NCBI RefSeq assembly: GCF_000686725.1
Contig: NZ_JMLK01000014.1
Coordinates: forward strand, 62,001-126,000
From: Clostridium akagii DSM 12554
Lineage (GTDB): Bacteria; Bacillota; Clostridia; Clostridiales; Clostridiaceae
Reading direction: 5' to 3'
Length of the DNA stretch: 64,000 nt
Shown: positions 44,537-53,405 of the stretch, in pieces
Layout of the letters: each line of letters opens with the position of its first letter
Position numbering within the stretch: position 1 is the stretch's first letter
Translations under genes and position numbers: made by a program
The notes under the pieces: model-generated
Seen by the model: the letters and a program-made list of their open reading frames with translations, nothing else
The model's database searches: none
Told to the model about the DNA's origin: nothing

Positions 44537-46264
44537 TTATCTATACGAAGTTTTTAAAGCTTCCTTTAAAATTTTCAGATTTTTTTTGTAGGGAGTTACA
44601 GGACAAATCTTTTTATTTTTTACATCAAATAGGTTATATACTGCAATTCTTGCTGCACGTACGGAATATTCTTCTGTGAATACCATATCTTCTGGAATTT
44701 CAACAAACTGACTAATCATAGCAAAGTTTGTTGATCCATTTGGTACAACCTTTGGACGATTCGAGATTTTTCTAGGCTGAAATTGTGCATCTATATAAGG
44801 CATCATGCACGGAATAACATTAATTACTGTATCCATAATATCTTCTAACTGCTGCTCAAGGTGCAAGTGATGTATAAGTTCCGTTAGTAGTTCCTTTCCA
44901 GTACAATTTAACATTGGTTTTTTTACATAATCACCAATTTTACCTGTATATAATCCATAACCCCAGAAAATAGTTGTATCAATTGGCTGGTTTTTAAAAT
45001 GAGGTTGAGCTGAAACAACTATGCTCATTAACCAATTTGAATCCTTAAATGTTACTAATGCTCCACTTCCCGGGATATTAGTAGAGAACTTTTCAATAAG
45101 TTTAAGGAATTTATTGCCCTTGCAAGTAACAGTAAAACTCTCCCAATTAGTTTCATCTGGATGTGAAAAAAATGGTTCTGGATTTCCAAGACCGGATTTT
45201 TTTTTGCTTATTTTAGACCATAACTCACCAGATATTGGATTTTCCGGTTTGTATTCTGCTGGGGTATTCATATCCCCCACTGTTGCACAATCGGTCATAC
45301 ATCCATTTGTCATAATACAAACGTCCCCAGGATTTAATTTGATCACACTTTTACCTTGTTCATCTTCTATGTTTATTCCATTTACAGTAATTCCATCACC
45401 ATCATTAAAATCTAAATCGGTTACAGTAGCATTTATACTGAAATCAACTCCAAAACCATCTAAGTAAGCCTTTATTGGAAGGATAACAGATTCATATTGA
45501 TTGTAAGGAGTACGAGAAACCCCTTCTAGAGTTTCAATTCTAGAAAATTCAAAAATCATACGTTCCATGTAGCGCTTAAACTCAAAAACACTAGACCATT
45601 TTTGAAAAGCAAAGGTTGTTTGCCACATATACCAAAAATTGGTTTCAAATAGATGTGGCGTATTCCTGAACCATTGTTCAATAGTTATTCCATCTAATTT
45701 TTCCTCTGGTGTAATTATTAATTTACCAAAAGCCATACGATCAGCATTATTAAAACCCATACTGGTTACATCTTGAATTACTCCATCTCTATCAACTAAG
45801 CGAGCTTGTGCATGGGTTGGATGTAGATGATCAAAATTAAGAATTTCCTCTGTAACACTTTTGCCTGGCATATCTAAAGAGGGTATACTGGAGAATAGCT
45901 CCCAAAAGTTCTCATAGGTTTCTTCATTTAGCATTCTACCACCACGGCAGATAAAACCGTTTACTTCATCTCCAGCACCATCATTGCTACCTCCAATAAT
46001 TTTCATCCCTTCTATGATGTGAATGTTTTCTCCTTTAAAACTACAATCACGTACAAGATAAGCTGCTCCAGCTAAAGAGGCTAGACCTCCACCAACAAAA
46101 TATACTTGTTTGTTATCGTTATCCGTATCTTCTGGTAATTTTAATTGAGCTTTGAATTTATTTTTAAGCTTATTTTCAGTAATAGCTTTTATTGCAGCCG
46201 CACCAGCTATTGAACCTATAGTTATTAATATTTTGGTTTTACTTGAGTTCCATTTTTTACTCAT
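44537..46264 (-). CDS. Oleate hydratase (MCRA family), membrane-anchored
   Basis: 575-residue FAD enzyme hydrating unsaturated fatty acids such as oleate to 10-hydroxy acids. The FAD-binding GGGLASLAGAAYL, IIEGMKIIGGSNDGAG and ICRGGRMLNEETYE blocks are diagnostic. A hydrophobic segment at residues about 9-27 (ILITIGSIAGAAAIKAI) precedes the enzyme and suggests a membrane anchor. Role: detoxifying host or environmental unsaturated fatty acids. AAGGGGG precedes the ATG. A palindromic region lies upstream. Confidence 0.92.
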   Translation of the reverse strand: MSKKWNSSKTKILITIGSIAGAAAIKAITENKLKNKFKAQLKLPEDTDNDNKQVYFVGGGLASLAGAAYLVRDCSFKGENIHIIEGMKIIGGSNDGAGDEVNGFICRGGRMLNEETYENFWELFSSIPSLDMPGKSVTEEILNFDHLHPTHAQARLVDRDGVIQDVTSMGFNNADRMAFGKLIITPEEKLDGITIEQWFRNTPHLFETNFWYMWQTTFAFQKWSSVFEFKRYMERMIFEFSRIETLEGVSRTPYNQYESVILPIKAYLDGFGVDFSINATVTDLDFNDGDGITVNGINIEDEQGKSVIKLNPGDVCIMTNGCMTDCATVGDMNTPAEYKPENPISGELWSKISKKKSGLGNPEPFFSHPDETNWESFTVTCKGNKFLKLIEKFSTNIPGSGALVTFKDSNWLMSIVVSAQPHFKNQPIDTTIFWGYGLYTGKIGDYVKKPMLNCTGKELLTELIHHLHLEQQLEDIMDTVINVIPCMMPYIDAQFQPRKISNRPKVVPNGSTNFAMISQFVEIPEDMVFTEEYSVRAARIAVYNLFDVKNKKICPVTPYKKNLKILKEALKTSYR

Positions 46265-46331
46265 ATTTCTTTCCCCCTTTTTCCTTTTAATATTCTTTAT
46301 TATGTTGCTTATTATACTCCAATACGGCTAA

Positions 46332-46363
46332 ATTGTATTTATACAATACCCCAGTTTTGTATA
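46332..46363 (-). promoter_or_regulatory. Candidate operator upstream of oleate hydratase
   Basis: Three alternating TTGTAT half-sites form two overlapping inverted repeats: ATTGTATTTATACAAT (46332-46347) and TATACAATAC/GTTTTGTATA (46340-46363). Located 70-100 nt before the start codon. The regulator is unknown. Confidence 0.45.
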
Positions 46364-46416
46364 GTTTTAAGAAAAGTGATAATAGCAGTTTCAACTTGTA
46401 GTTTAAGTAGTAGATT

Positions 46417-47835
46417 TCACCTATAACTCCTGCAGGCCTTGTCACTTATATTTCTTGCACTTAACTCTTTCCCGAAATTAGCACTATATAACATAATATT
46501 ATAATTACATATGCTTTTTTTATGTTGGAAATAACTAGATGACATTTTTACAGATTGCACTGTTTTCATCTTCATTATGGATTCAACTCTGCTAAAGCTA
46601 CCACCACAAATATAAAGGAGATTTTCATCCATACCTAAAAATGTATTTTTAAATTCTAAACATCCCATAATAAATAATAAAACAAACATGATAATACAAA
46701 ATACCAATAATATTTTTATCTTTATGAAAAAACATATTGTAGTAACTACAAGGCCAAATATAACTTTTTTATAAAAAAAGCCAAAATGTGAGTTCTTATG
46801 TGGCTGATTTTTCTCTCCATTATACTGAAACTCTTTAAATAATTTCGCCACAATTTCATCTTTAGTATTTTTATTGCAAATGGGATATAATATGGATTTC
46901 TCTCCTTTTTCATTTCCATAACCTATACTTTCAACTTCCAAGGTGAAAAATCCAAAACACTGCATTAACAATGTTTGCTTTATATAGATGCCTTTAATCT
47001 TCTTTCTAGTAAAGCTATAATTTTTTGTACTTAAAGCACCATAACTTAGATCAATTTTTGTTTGCTCTGCTAGCATTTTAAAATCATAATATTTTAAAAC
47101 ATTATATCCTAGAGACAAACAAATGCTTATAAATAATACTACTAAAAATATTATTCCCACAAAATATATTTTATAATATTCATTTCCACTCTCAAAACTT
47201 TTAGTATAACTAGAAGCATCTATGTTTATAACTTTTTTTAAATATTGATTAAAAAAATTATACGCTACAAACAACAATGCCAAACCTTTTAATGCTGAAT
47301 CCGAAATTATTGAGTATATAAAAAGATCTTTTTTACCAATAGTGTAGTTATCATCTTCTTTAAAATATTCTTTTTTTTCTAGGACTTCCAAGGATTCAGT
47401 GTTTATATTGTTTAGCAATTTATTTTTAATTTCCAATGCTCTCTCTTTATTTAGCATAATCTTTAATTCACTTTTTTCTCTTGCATATCCTGTATCGATT
47501 TTAACTGTGGTTACTCTAAAAATCCGCTGCAAAACATCCTGAGAAATATCCACAGTATTAATTCTTTCAAAAGGAATATCTGTCTTTTTAATATTTAAAA
47601 CACCTTCTTGGTGATAAATTGAATTTTCTTTCATTATGAAAATATTCTTCCACCAAGTGATGATTTCAACCGCAACAAGTGCTACCAATAGTACTATAAC
47701 TAATATTATTGATAATATTACACCTATTTTTTTTACCAATACCACAGATAAAACAAGTAGACCTGCGAATTCTTTTATTAATTTCCCCAGACTATAAACC
47801 ATCTTTAAGCAATGGTTTCTTTCCACCTTATTCAT
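46417..47835 (-). CDS. PH-domain membrane protein, YdbT-like
   Basis: About 472 residues with repeated bacterial PH (bPH2) domains and two hydrophobic pairs (residues ~20-60, ~175-235 and ~345-385). FERINTVDISQDVLQRIFRVTTVKIDTG is the bPH2 signature. In Bacillus the YdbS/YdbT pair is a membrane complex helping against antimicrobial agents. ATG 47835 is chosen after AGGTG; it overlaps ydbS by 8 nt. The C-terminus (ISDKACRSYR) falls in a GTGACAAG repeat and may be altered. Confidence 0.8.
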   Translation of the reverse strand: MNKVERNHCLKMVYSLGKLIKEFAGLLVLSVVLVKKIGVILSIILVIVLLVALVAVEIITWWKNIFIMKENSIYHQEGVLNIKKTDIPFERINTVDISQDVLQRIFRVTTVKIDTGYAREKSELKIMLNKERALEIKNKLLNNINTESLEVLEKKEYFKEDDNYTIGKKDLFIYSIISDSALKGLALLFVAYNFFNQYLKKVINIDASSYTKSFESGNEYYKIYFVGIIFLVVLFISICLSLGYNVLKYYDFKMLAEQTKIDLSYGALSTKNYSFTRKKIKGIYIKQTLLMQCFGFFTLEVESIGYGNEKGEKSILYPICNKNTKDEIVAKLFKEFQYNGEKNQPHKNSHFGFFYKKVIFGLVVTTICFFIKIKILLVFCIIMFVLLFIMGCLEFKNTFLGMDENLLYICGGSFSRVESIMKMKTVQSVKMSSSYFQHKKSICNYNIMLYSANFGKELSARNISDKACRSYR

Positions 47836-48322
47836 CTTTTTCACCTGTTTCTACTATATTTTTCAGGTTATCTGTAATCCGGTCTGCTTCAATGCTAGTT
47901 ATGGCTGGTATTTCATGATGCCCACCTGCCGTTACGATTTTTATTGTTACTATGCCAAATATTCTTTGTATAGGACCTTGCTCAATTTTTATATTCTGCA
48001 CTCTAGATATAGGAATGATTAGTTTCTTTTTAATTATTACTCCCTGAATCGTTTCAACCTTATCTTCAAATATCCCGTATCGCCAAAACTTATACTCCCA
48101 AAATGGAAATATAAATGTTTTTATAACTGCATTAGCAATTATTATTACGGTTAATAATGTTGTTATGTATTTTAATCCTGTTAAGTGTGGAAACTTGGGT
48201 AATAAAAACAAATAAACCCCAACACAATATATAGATACCACTATGCCCCACATTATAAATCTTCCTATAAGCCATGCTTTTACGGCATTTTTATTTATTC
48301 TGTTATAATTATTATCTTTCAT
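47828..48322 (-). CDS. PH-domain membrane protein, YdbS-like
   Basis: 164 residues: two hydrophobic helices (about 18-75) and one bPH2 domain with ISRVQNIKIEQGPIQRIFGIVTIKI and EIPAITSIEADRI. Translationally coupled to the YdbT-like gene, the usual pair. GGGGG precedes the ATG. Confidence 0.82.
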   Translation of the reverse strand: MKDNNYNRINKNAVKAWLIGRFIMWGIVVSIYCVGVYLFLLPKFPHLTGLKYITTLLTVIIIANAVIKTFIFPFWEYKFWRYGIFEDKVETIQGVIIKKKLIIPISRVQNIKIEQGPIQRIFGIVTIKIVTAGGHHEIPAITSIEADRITDNLKNIVETGEKDE

Positions 48323-48373
48323 AATACCCCCAATTAGAACCAGTTTCTAGTTACATTTTAACATAAAATAGAA

Positions 48374-48414
48374 AACATACTAACAAAAGAATCATATTCT
48401 CATGTTAGTATGTT
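48374..48414 (-). terminator. Terminator of the ferric-reductase-like gene
   Basis: A 12-bp perfect stem (AACATACTAACA) with a 17-nt loop, then TTTTCTATTTT on the minus strand. Confidence 0.7.
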
Positions 48415-48451
48415 AAAGTGGAAATTTCTATTTAATTTATTATTTCAAGAT

Positions 48452-49153
48452 TTACGCCGCTTTATTAAGCTTATGTGATTTAATTTTTTTTGCTTTTATT
48501 ACCCGTAAAAGCGTGTATGAGCCAAATACAGCCGTATAAATAATTAATTTCATCCAGTCCAATTCCTTTTTATTTAACAACATAAGTATAATATGTATGT
48601 AAGCTAAAAAATAGAAACCATATGCCCACCTTTGTAGCTGTTTCCACTTTAACCCACTCATTTTACTTCTAAATTTGTTTAATGATGTTAGAAATAATGG
48701 AATTAATATGATAAACGCTATTATTCCCACCACTAAATAACCTAAGTAAAGTATTGGTATTTCTCTCTGCCTAATTATATTGGGTAGCTTCAATAAAATA
48801 AACCGTGCCAAATATATAATCCCGTGTGGCAATATAAAAATGGAACCTAAAATTGCAAGTTGTGCTCTAATACTTAATAATTTTTTTGTTATACCCCACT
48901 TGCTACCTAATGCACCTGCAAACATTACTAGGATAAAAAATGATATAGAAATATTTCCTTGAATTGATGCTTTTTCTAGATTAGAGATAAAACCATGAAG
49001 CTCTACATTAGAAATGATCCTTAGTATTTCGTAAAAACTTGTTAATATTGCTAAAAGTGCGGCTAAGGAATAATAAACTCTATATTGTTTCTTAATACTA
49101 GACGTTAAACTAAAAGCTAAAACAGTTACTATGATCAATGAATAAATTAAAAT
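48452..49153 (-). CDS. Ferric-reductase-like transmembrane protein, Fur-controlled
   Basis: About 234 residues with six helices, of the haem-binding ferric reductase/MsrQ-like group: LAILGSIFILPHGIIYL, MSGLKWKQLQRWAYGF and YIHIILML supply candidate haem His ligands. It could move electrons across the membrane for iron reduction. An in-frame ATG at 49240 lies inside the promoter and is rejected. AGAGGAGG stands 8 nt before an ATT (49153, residue 1 here), so initiation may be non-canonical; the next TTG is at 49138. A 15/19 Fur box covers the -10 box. Confidence 0.75.
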   Translation of the reverse strand: MLIYSLIIVTVLAFSLTSSIKKQYRVYYSLAALLAILTSFYEILRIISNVELHGFISNLEKASIQGNISISFFILVMFAGALGSKWGITKKLLSIRAQLAILGSIFILPHGIIYLARFILLKLPNIIRQREIPILYLGYLVVGIIAFIILIPLFLTSLNKFRSKMSGLKWKQLQRWAYGFYFLAYIHIILMLLNKKELDWMKLIIYTAVFGSYTLLRVIKAKKIKSHKLNKAA

Positions 49154-49188
49154 TATATTCGCCTCCTCTATTAACGGGTGTTGGTAAT

Positions 49189-49231
49189 GAATATCATTAT
49201 CATTATATATTGAACATAACTGTAATGTCAA
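49189..49231 (-). promoter_or_regulatory. Promoter with Fur box
   Basis: Perfect TTGACA (49226-49231), 18 nt, perfect TATAAT (49202-49207). A Fur-like 19-mer TATAATGATAATGATATTC (49189-49207) overlaps the -10 box and matches the consensus at 15 of 19 positions. Confidence 0.75.
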
Positions 49232-49260
49232 CAAATACATTGGAATTTATTTGTTGACTC

Positions 49261-49731
49261 TTAACTTATAGAACTACCGTCCTCCTGAAAATTATTAACA
49301 ATTTTCCTTAGTAATTTAAACAATTCTTGTTTTTCTTCGTCAGTATCCAGTGCATTTAACATCCGTCCATAAATGGTTTTTTCGAAATCCAAATGCTCTT
49401 TTTGAGCAAGCTGCCCCTCTTCTGTAAGCTGAAGACCGTAAGATCTTCTATCCCTTTTACTTATTACCCTATTAATATAATTACGCTTTTCAAGCCTATC
49501 AACAGCGTTGGTTAAAGTACTTTTAGGTATATCTATAAATGCACAAATTTCTCTTAGAATAACATCTGGCTTCTCAGATACAATACTGATTATACTAATT
49601 TCAATAGTTGTTAATCCATTAATTCTTGAATATTTTTTTTCTACTTTTCTAAAATTAGATTTTTTTATCATAACGTGCCACAGGTCACTAAATTCTTGAA
49701 TTTGTTCATTCTTTTTTTTATCCACTGTCAT
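49261..49731 (-). CDS. MarR-family transcriptional regulator
   Basis: 156 residues: winged helix IDIPKSTLTNAVDRLEKRNYINR and RDRRSYGLQLTEEG. No obvious sensor cysteine. GGAGGTG precedes the ATG. Upstream of, and on the same strand as, the Fur-controlled gene, but that gene has its own promoter. Target unknown. Confidence 0.87.
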   Translation of the reverse strand: MTVDKKKNEQIQEFSDLWHVMIKKSNFRKVEKKYSRINGLTTIEISIISIVSEKPDVILREICAFIDIPKSTLTNAVDRLEKRNYINRVISKRDRRSYGLQLTEEGQLAQKEHLDFEKTIYGRMLNALDTDEEKQELFKLLRKIVNNFQEDGSSIS

Positions 49732-50007
49732 GGTGGCACCTCCATATTTTGTTGCCTTTTAAGATTATTTTAACATATTATTTGTTCATAACCATATCGT
49801 TTTTTTATTTTGCCTATATTTTGCTTAAATTTCGTAGCGATATTAGTACAAGTTTACAGATCTTTCGTTTTCACTAATTCCACATATTTTATTTTACTTA
49901 AATTATTAGGTTTTCGTATTTTATCAAATCATAAGCAAATATTTTATAAATGTAGTGAATTAGTTCTTTAAAATGTAATTAATTGTAATATAATTAAACT
50001 TATAGAA

Positions 50008-50035
50008 AAAGGAGTAGCTGTTAAGCCACTCCTTT
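50008..50035 (-). terminator. Terminator of the PH-SHOCT gene
   Basis: AAAGGAGT and ACTCCTTT with an inner GCT/AGC stem and one mismatch, then T5 on the minus strand. The rest of the 310-nt gap 49732-50041 shows nothing I can identify. Confidence 0.7.
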
Positions 50036-50041
50036 CAGTTA

Positions 50042-50581
50042 TCACATTTTCGCTAACAGTTCAGTCTTCTTTGCATTGAATTCATCTTCTGTTAAAATTC
50101 CATTTTGTTTTAGTTCTGCAAGTTTTTTTATTTGTTGTGGTATATCTGTAGCATCATTAGATGTATTATTAAGATTTGTAGAGTCTTTTATCTTCAAATT
50201 TTCTTTAGCTGCATTTACTGCATCAACAAAAGGCTTTATAGTTTTCTTTGTAATATTGTCAATTTTCATCTTAGAAGCTCCATCCCATATTTCTACACTC
50301 CCTAATATTAAACCTTGTTTTTGCCCTATGGAATTTATTTTTTCTAAAGGTATCTCCTGTTGTTTGAGCCCATATAATAAACCTTTATCTAAAAATATTA
50401 TTCTTTTATTTGTACATACTATTAACCATGTAGTTCCATCTAAAAGGCCAGAAGTCATATATTTTATTTTTTCATCTTCATGTAAAACCTGTGGCAAGAA
50501 TTTAATTTCTTTTTTAGTACCAAATGTATCTGTGACATTAGTATCCTTCATTTGATTCTTAATTTCCTCTATTGTTGGCAT
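50042..50581 (-). CDS. PH-domain and SHOCT protein
   Basis: 179 residues. A YokE-like PH domain (about 30-125, DGTTWLIVCTNKRIIFLDKG and IGQKQGLILGSVEIWDG) is joined by an Asn/Ser-rich linker to a C-terminal SHOCT motif (IPQQIKKLAELKQNGILTEDEFNAKKTELL). Cytoplasmic; function unknown, SHOCT motifs often mediate oligomerisation. GGGGG precedes the ATG. Confidence 0.8.
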   Translation of the reverse strand: MPTIEEIKNQMKDTNVTDTFGTKKEIKFLPQVLHEDEKIKYMTSGLLDGTTWLIVCTNKRIIFLDKGLLYGLKQQEIPLEKINSIGQKQGLILGSVEIWDGASKMKIDNITKKTIKPFVDAVNAAKENLKIKDSTNLNNTSNDATDIPQQIKKLAELKQNGILTEDEFNAKKTELLAKM

Positions 50582-50666
50582 TGTTTTTACCCCCTATCAT
50601 TTTATAGCTATATTGTAACAGAATGTTTATATACTGGCAATATATGAACATATGTATGATTATTTG

Positions 50667-50885
50667 TCAAAGGTACAGATATGAGGTAATACTATGAAAA
50701 TTTTTATTGTCAATAAAGCTCATTTTGCCTTGAATATTATTTCTTCTAGAATCAGTATAGCTATTAAATACAGCTCCAGTTTTTTCTATTTTCTTTTTAA
50801 ATTGATCTTTGCAAAAATAGACTACATTTTCTCCTTCTTTAATTAGCGCATACACAAGCCCTAATGTTGGATTACATTCAATCAT
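50667..50885 (-). pseudogene. Remnant of an MGT-type glycosyltransferase
   Basis: The first ~45 residues (NPTLGLVYALIKEGENVVYFC, KKIEKTGAVFNSY) match the N-terminal part of macrolide-type GT1 glycosyltransferases, which normally begin with a GHINPTLGL motif and run to ~390 residues. Here the very start is replaced (MIEC) and the rest decays to unrelated sequence at about residue 46. It overlaps the methyltransferase stop (ATGA). It is a broken gene, not a functional peptide. Confidence 0.6.
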
Positions 50886-51505
50886 TTATTAACCTGAGCT
50901 GTGGTTATAAATGAACTATAATTCACCCTATTAAATGAAATCACACTAAATCCACATTTAATAAATAATTTATTGATTTCTGATTGTGAATATATTCTAA
51001 AGTCCCCTTTTTTGCTATATCTAAGTAACAAATTCATTAATTGCCTAATTGGTGACATAGCCCAGGGATCTCCTATAATTAAGTGTCCCTTAGGCAATAG
51101 AACTCTTGCCATTTCAATTAATACTTTTTCAGGATTTGGATAATGATGAAATGAGTCCGTACAAATAACAGCATCGAAAGTATTGTCCTCCCATGGTAAC
51201 TTTTCTGAATCACCAATTTTTAATTCTACCTTGTCATTTAATGTTTTTTTTGCTATATTTATCATATTTTCTGACAAGTCTACACCAGCAAGATTAATTT
51301 TATCGTTATTAGAAAGCTCAGAAAGTATTGTACCTGTTCCACAACCTACATCTAAAACTTTTAAGCAATTAAGCATTTTCACATTTTCTATTACGCTAGA
51401 GTATAATTTTTTAGCATGCTTACCATTACTACTTGTTTCATAAACTTTTGCCTCATTATCAAATGTCTGTTTGGATTTTTCTTTGTATACTTCATTACTA
51501 CTCAT
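50882..51505 (-). CDS. Class I SAM-dependent methyltransferase
   Basis: About 207 residues with motif I VLDVGCGTGTILSEL, post-I AGVDLSENMI, AVICTDSFHHYPNPEKVLIE and HLIIGDPWAM, a UbiE/COQ5-like small-molecule methyltransferase. Start ATG 51505 behind GGGAGGG. It has a consensus promoter. The overlapping glycosyltransferase remnant suggests a former modification pair. Substrate unknown. Confidence 0.85.
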   Translation of the reverse strand: MSSNEVYKEKSKQTFDNEAKVYETSSNGKHAKKLYSSVIENVKMLNCLKVLDVGCGTGTILSELSNNDKINLAGVDLSENMINIAKKTLNDKVELKIGDSEKLPWEDNTFDAVICTDSFHHYPNPEKVLIEMARVLLPKGHLIIGDPWAMSPIRQLMNLLLRYSKKGDFRIYSQSEINKLFIKCGFSVISFNRVNYSSFITTAQVNK

Positions 51506-51556
51506 ATTTTTCTCCCTCCCTATTATCATACTGATTTTATATTGTCCCTTAATGGA

Positions 51557-51585
51557 ACAATACTACTATGGTATTAATTTGTCAA
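51557..51585 (-). promoter_or_regulatory. Promoter of the methyltransferase gene
   Basis: Perfect TTGACA (51580-51585), 17 nt, TATTGT (51557-51562) on the minus strand, about 50 nt upstream of the start. Confidence 0.65.
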
Positions 51586-51742
51586 CCATTATTTGTATGC
51601 TTTACCATTGTCTTTTTGTATTTTAAAGTTGTATGTACTATAATCATGGAAGCAGTTGTCAGATTTCATTAACCTTTAAGGAATAAAGATCAAAAATGAA
51701 ATTACTAATAATATAGGAAATTACTAATAAGGAGTGAATGTT

Positions 51743-53326
51743 TTGGATAAAAATAATACTCGTAATAAGAATAGTACAAATAATATTTTAATTAATTGGC
51801 ATGATTTTAAGTTAAAGATAATAATTGAAGGAATGATTGTTGGATTTTTTACCGGACTATTAATAGTTTTTTATAGATATTTATTGAATATAGCACTAAC
51901 TTTTACAAAACATATGTATTCACTTCAATTAAAAAATCATTGGCTTATACCTGTATGGTTTGTTGTTTTAATTGCCGGTGGCTGGATTGTAGGAACGATT
52001 TCGAAAAAAAATCCTATGGTGTCAGGTAGTGGAATACCTCAAGTTGAAGGAGTATTATCAAGAAAGCTCAGCATGAGTTGGTGGCGAGTTGTATTGTTTA
52101 AGTTTGTGGGTGGGGTTATATCTATTGGCGCTGGCTTGTCTTTAGGCCGCGAAGGTCCATCAGTACAGATGGGTGCAGCTGTAGGTCAAGGTTTTAGCCG
52201 GATTTTTAAAAGGCTTAAAATAGAAGAAAATTTTTTAATAACTTCGGGAGCAAGTGCTGGGCTTTCTGCGGCATTTAATGCTCCATTTGCAGGGGTTATT
52301 TTTGCGCTTGAAGAAATGCATAAAAATTTTTCACCTACCATTATGACCTCAGCACTGGCAGCTTCATTAACTGCGGATTTTGTATCCAAAGAATTTTTTA
52401 GTATGAAACCCATGTTTGATTTTAAACAAATAATTGCCATTCCTCTTAATAATTATGCTTATATAATTGTACTTGGAATTATATTAGGACTGCTTGGAGT
52501 AGTTTTTAATAAGGCAATATTTAAATCTCAGGATATTTATGGAAAACTAAAAAATATTCCTGCTGAGTTCAAACCTATAATTGCATTTTTAGTAGCAGGA
52601 GTACTAGGCATCTTTATGCCTGAAGTATTAGGAGGTGGCGAGAATATAATAAGTTTTCTTGTAACCACCCCTTTATCTTTAAAGGTATTATTACTGATTT
52701 TGATTGTAAAATTTTTATTTACAATGATAAGTTACGGTAGTTCAGCACCAGGAGGGATATTCTTGCCTCTTTTAGTTGTTGGCGCATTGATCGGTGTAAT
52801 ATATGGTAATGTTATGCATGATATATTTGGCTTTAACCTAATTTATATTCCTAATCTTGTTATCCTTGGTATGGCAGGATATTTTGCAGCTATAGTTAAA
52901 GCACCTATTACCGGTTGTATACTTATAACTGAAATGACAGGCTCATTTTCACATTTGCTTTCAGTTGGACTAGTTTGCTTGATCGCTTATATGGTAGTAG
53001 ATGTTTTAAATTCAAAACCTATTTATGAAGTATTACTAGAACGATTTTTACTTAAAGGCACTAATAAATTCAAAGGTAAAAAAGATACAAAAGTAATCAT
53101 GGAAACTTCAATTTTTATGGGTTCAAAGCTTGATGGTAAAATGGTTAAGGAAATGAAATGGCCCACTGGTTGTTTGGTAGTTGCTATAAAAAGAGGAGAA
53201 ATGGAAATTATTCCTACAGGCACTACAAAAATAATGGCTGGAGATTACCTTGTGGTTTTATCTAATGAAGATAATGCTTCATTGATAAAAGAAAGTCTAT
53301 CGCGAGCGGGAGAGTTTGTTCAGTGA
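51743..53326 (+). CDS. ClC-family chloride/proton antiporter with RCK_C domain
   Basis: About 527 residues. The anion path motifs GSGIPQV, GREGPSVQMG (gating Glu) and PGGIFLPLL are intact, and a Glu pair in FALEEMHKNF matches the internal proton glutamate, so it should be an antiporter rather than a channel. The last ~75 residues form a TrkA/RCK_C regulatory domain (GSKLDGKMVKEMKWPTG, IMAGDYLVVLS). The TTG at 51743 is 8 nt from AAGGAG. The stop TGA lies in a GTGACAAG repeat. Confidence 0.9.
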   Translation: MDKNNTRNKNSTNNILINWHDFKLKIIIEGMIVGFFTGLLIVFYRYLLNIALTFTKHMYSLQLKNHWLIPVWFVVLIAGGWIVGTISKKNPMVSGSGIPQVEGVLSRKLSMSWWRVVLFKFVGGVISIGAGLSLGREGPSVQMGAAVGQGFSRIFKRLKIEENFLITSGASAGLSAAFNAPFAGVIFALEEMHKNFSPTIMTSALAASLTADFVSKEFFSMKPMFDFKQIIAIPLNNYAYIIVLGIILGLLGVVFNKAIFKSQDIYGKLKNIPAEFKPIIAFLVAGVLGIFMPEVLGGGENIISFLVTTPLSLKVLLLILIVKFLFTMISYGSSAPGGIFLPLLVVGALIGVIYGNVMHDIFGFNLIYIPNLVILGMAGYFAAIVKAPITGCILITEMTGSFSHLLSVGLVCLIAYMVVDVLNSKPIYEVLLERFLLKGTNKFKGKKDTKVIMETSIFMGSKLDGKMVKEMKWPTGCLVVAIKRGEMEIIPTGTTKIMAGDYLVVLSNEDNASLIKESLSRAGEFVQ

Positions 53327-53405
53327 CAAGTTACAAGTCAAGGCGATTTTGCATTGCATTATTGTCATTTATCCCTGGTTATTACTACCTTTTGATATTA
53401 CTCAT

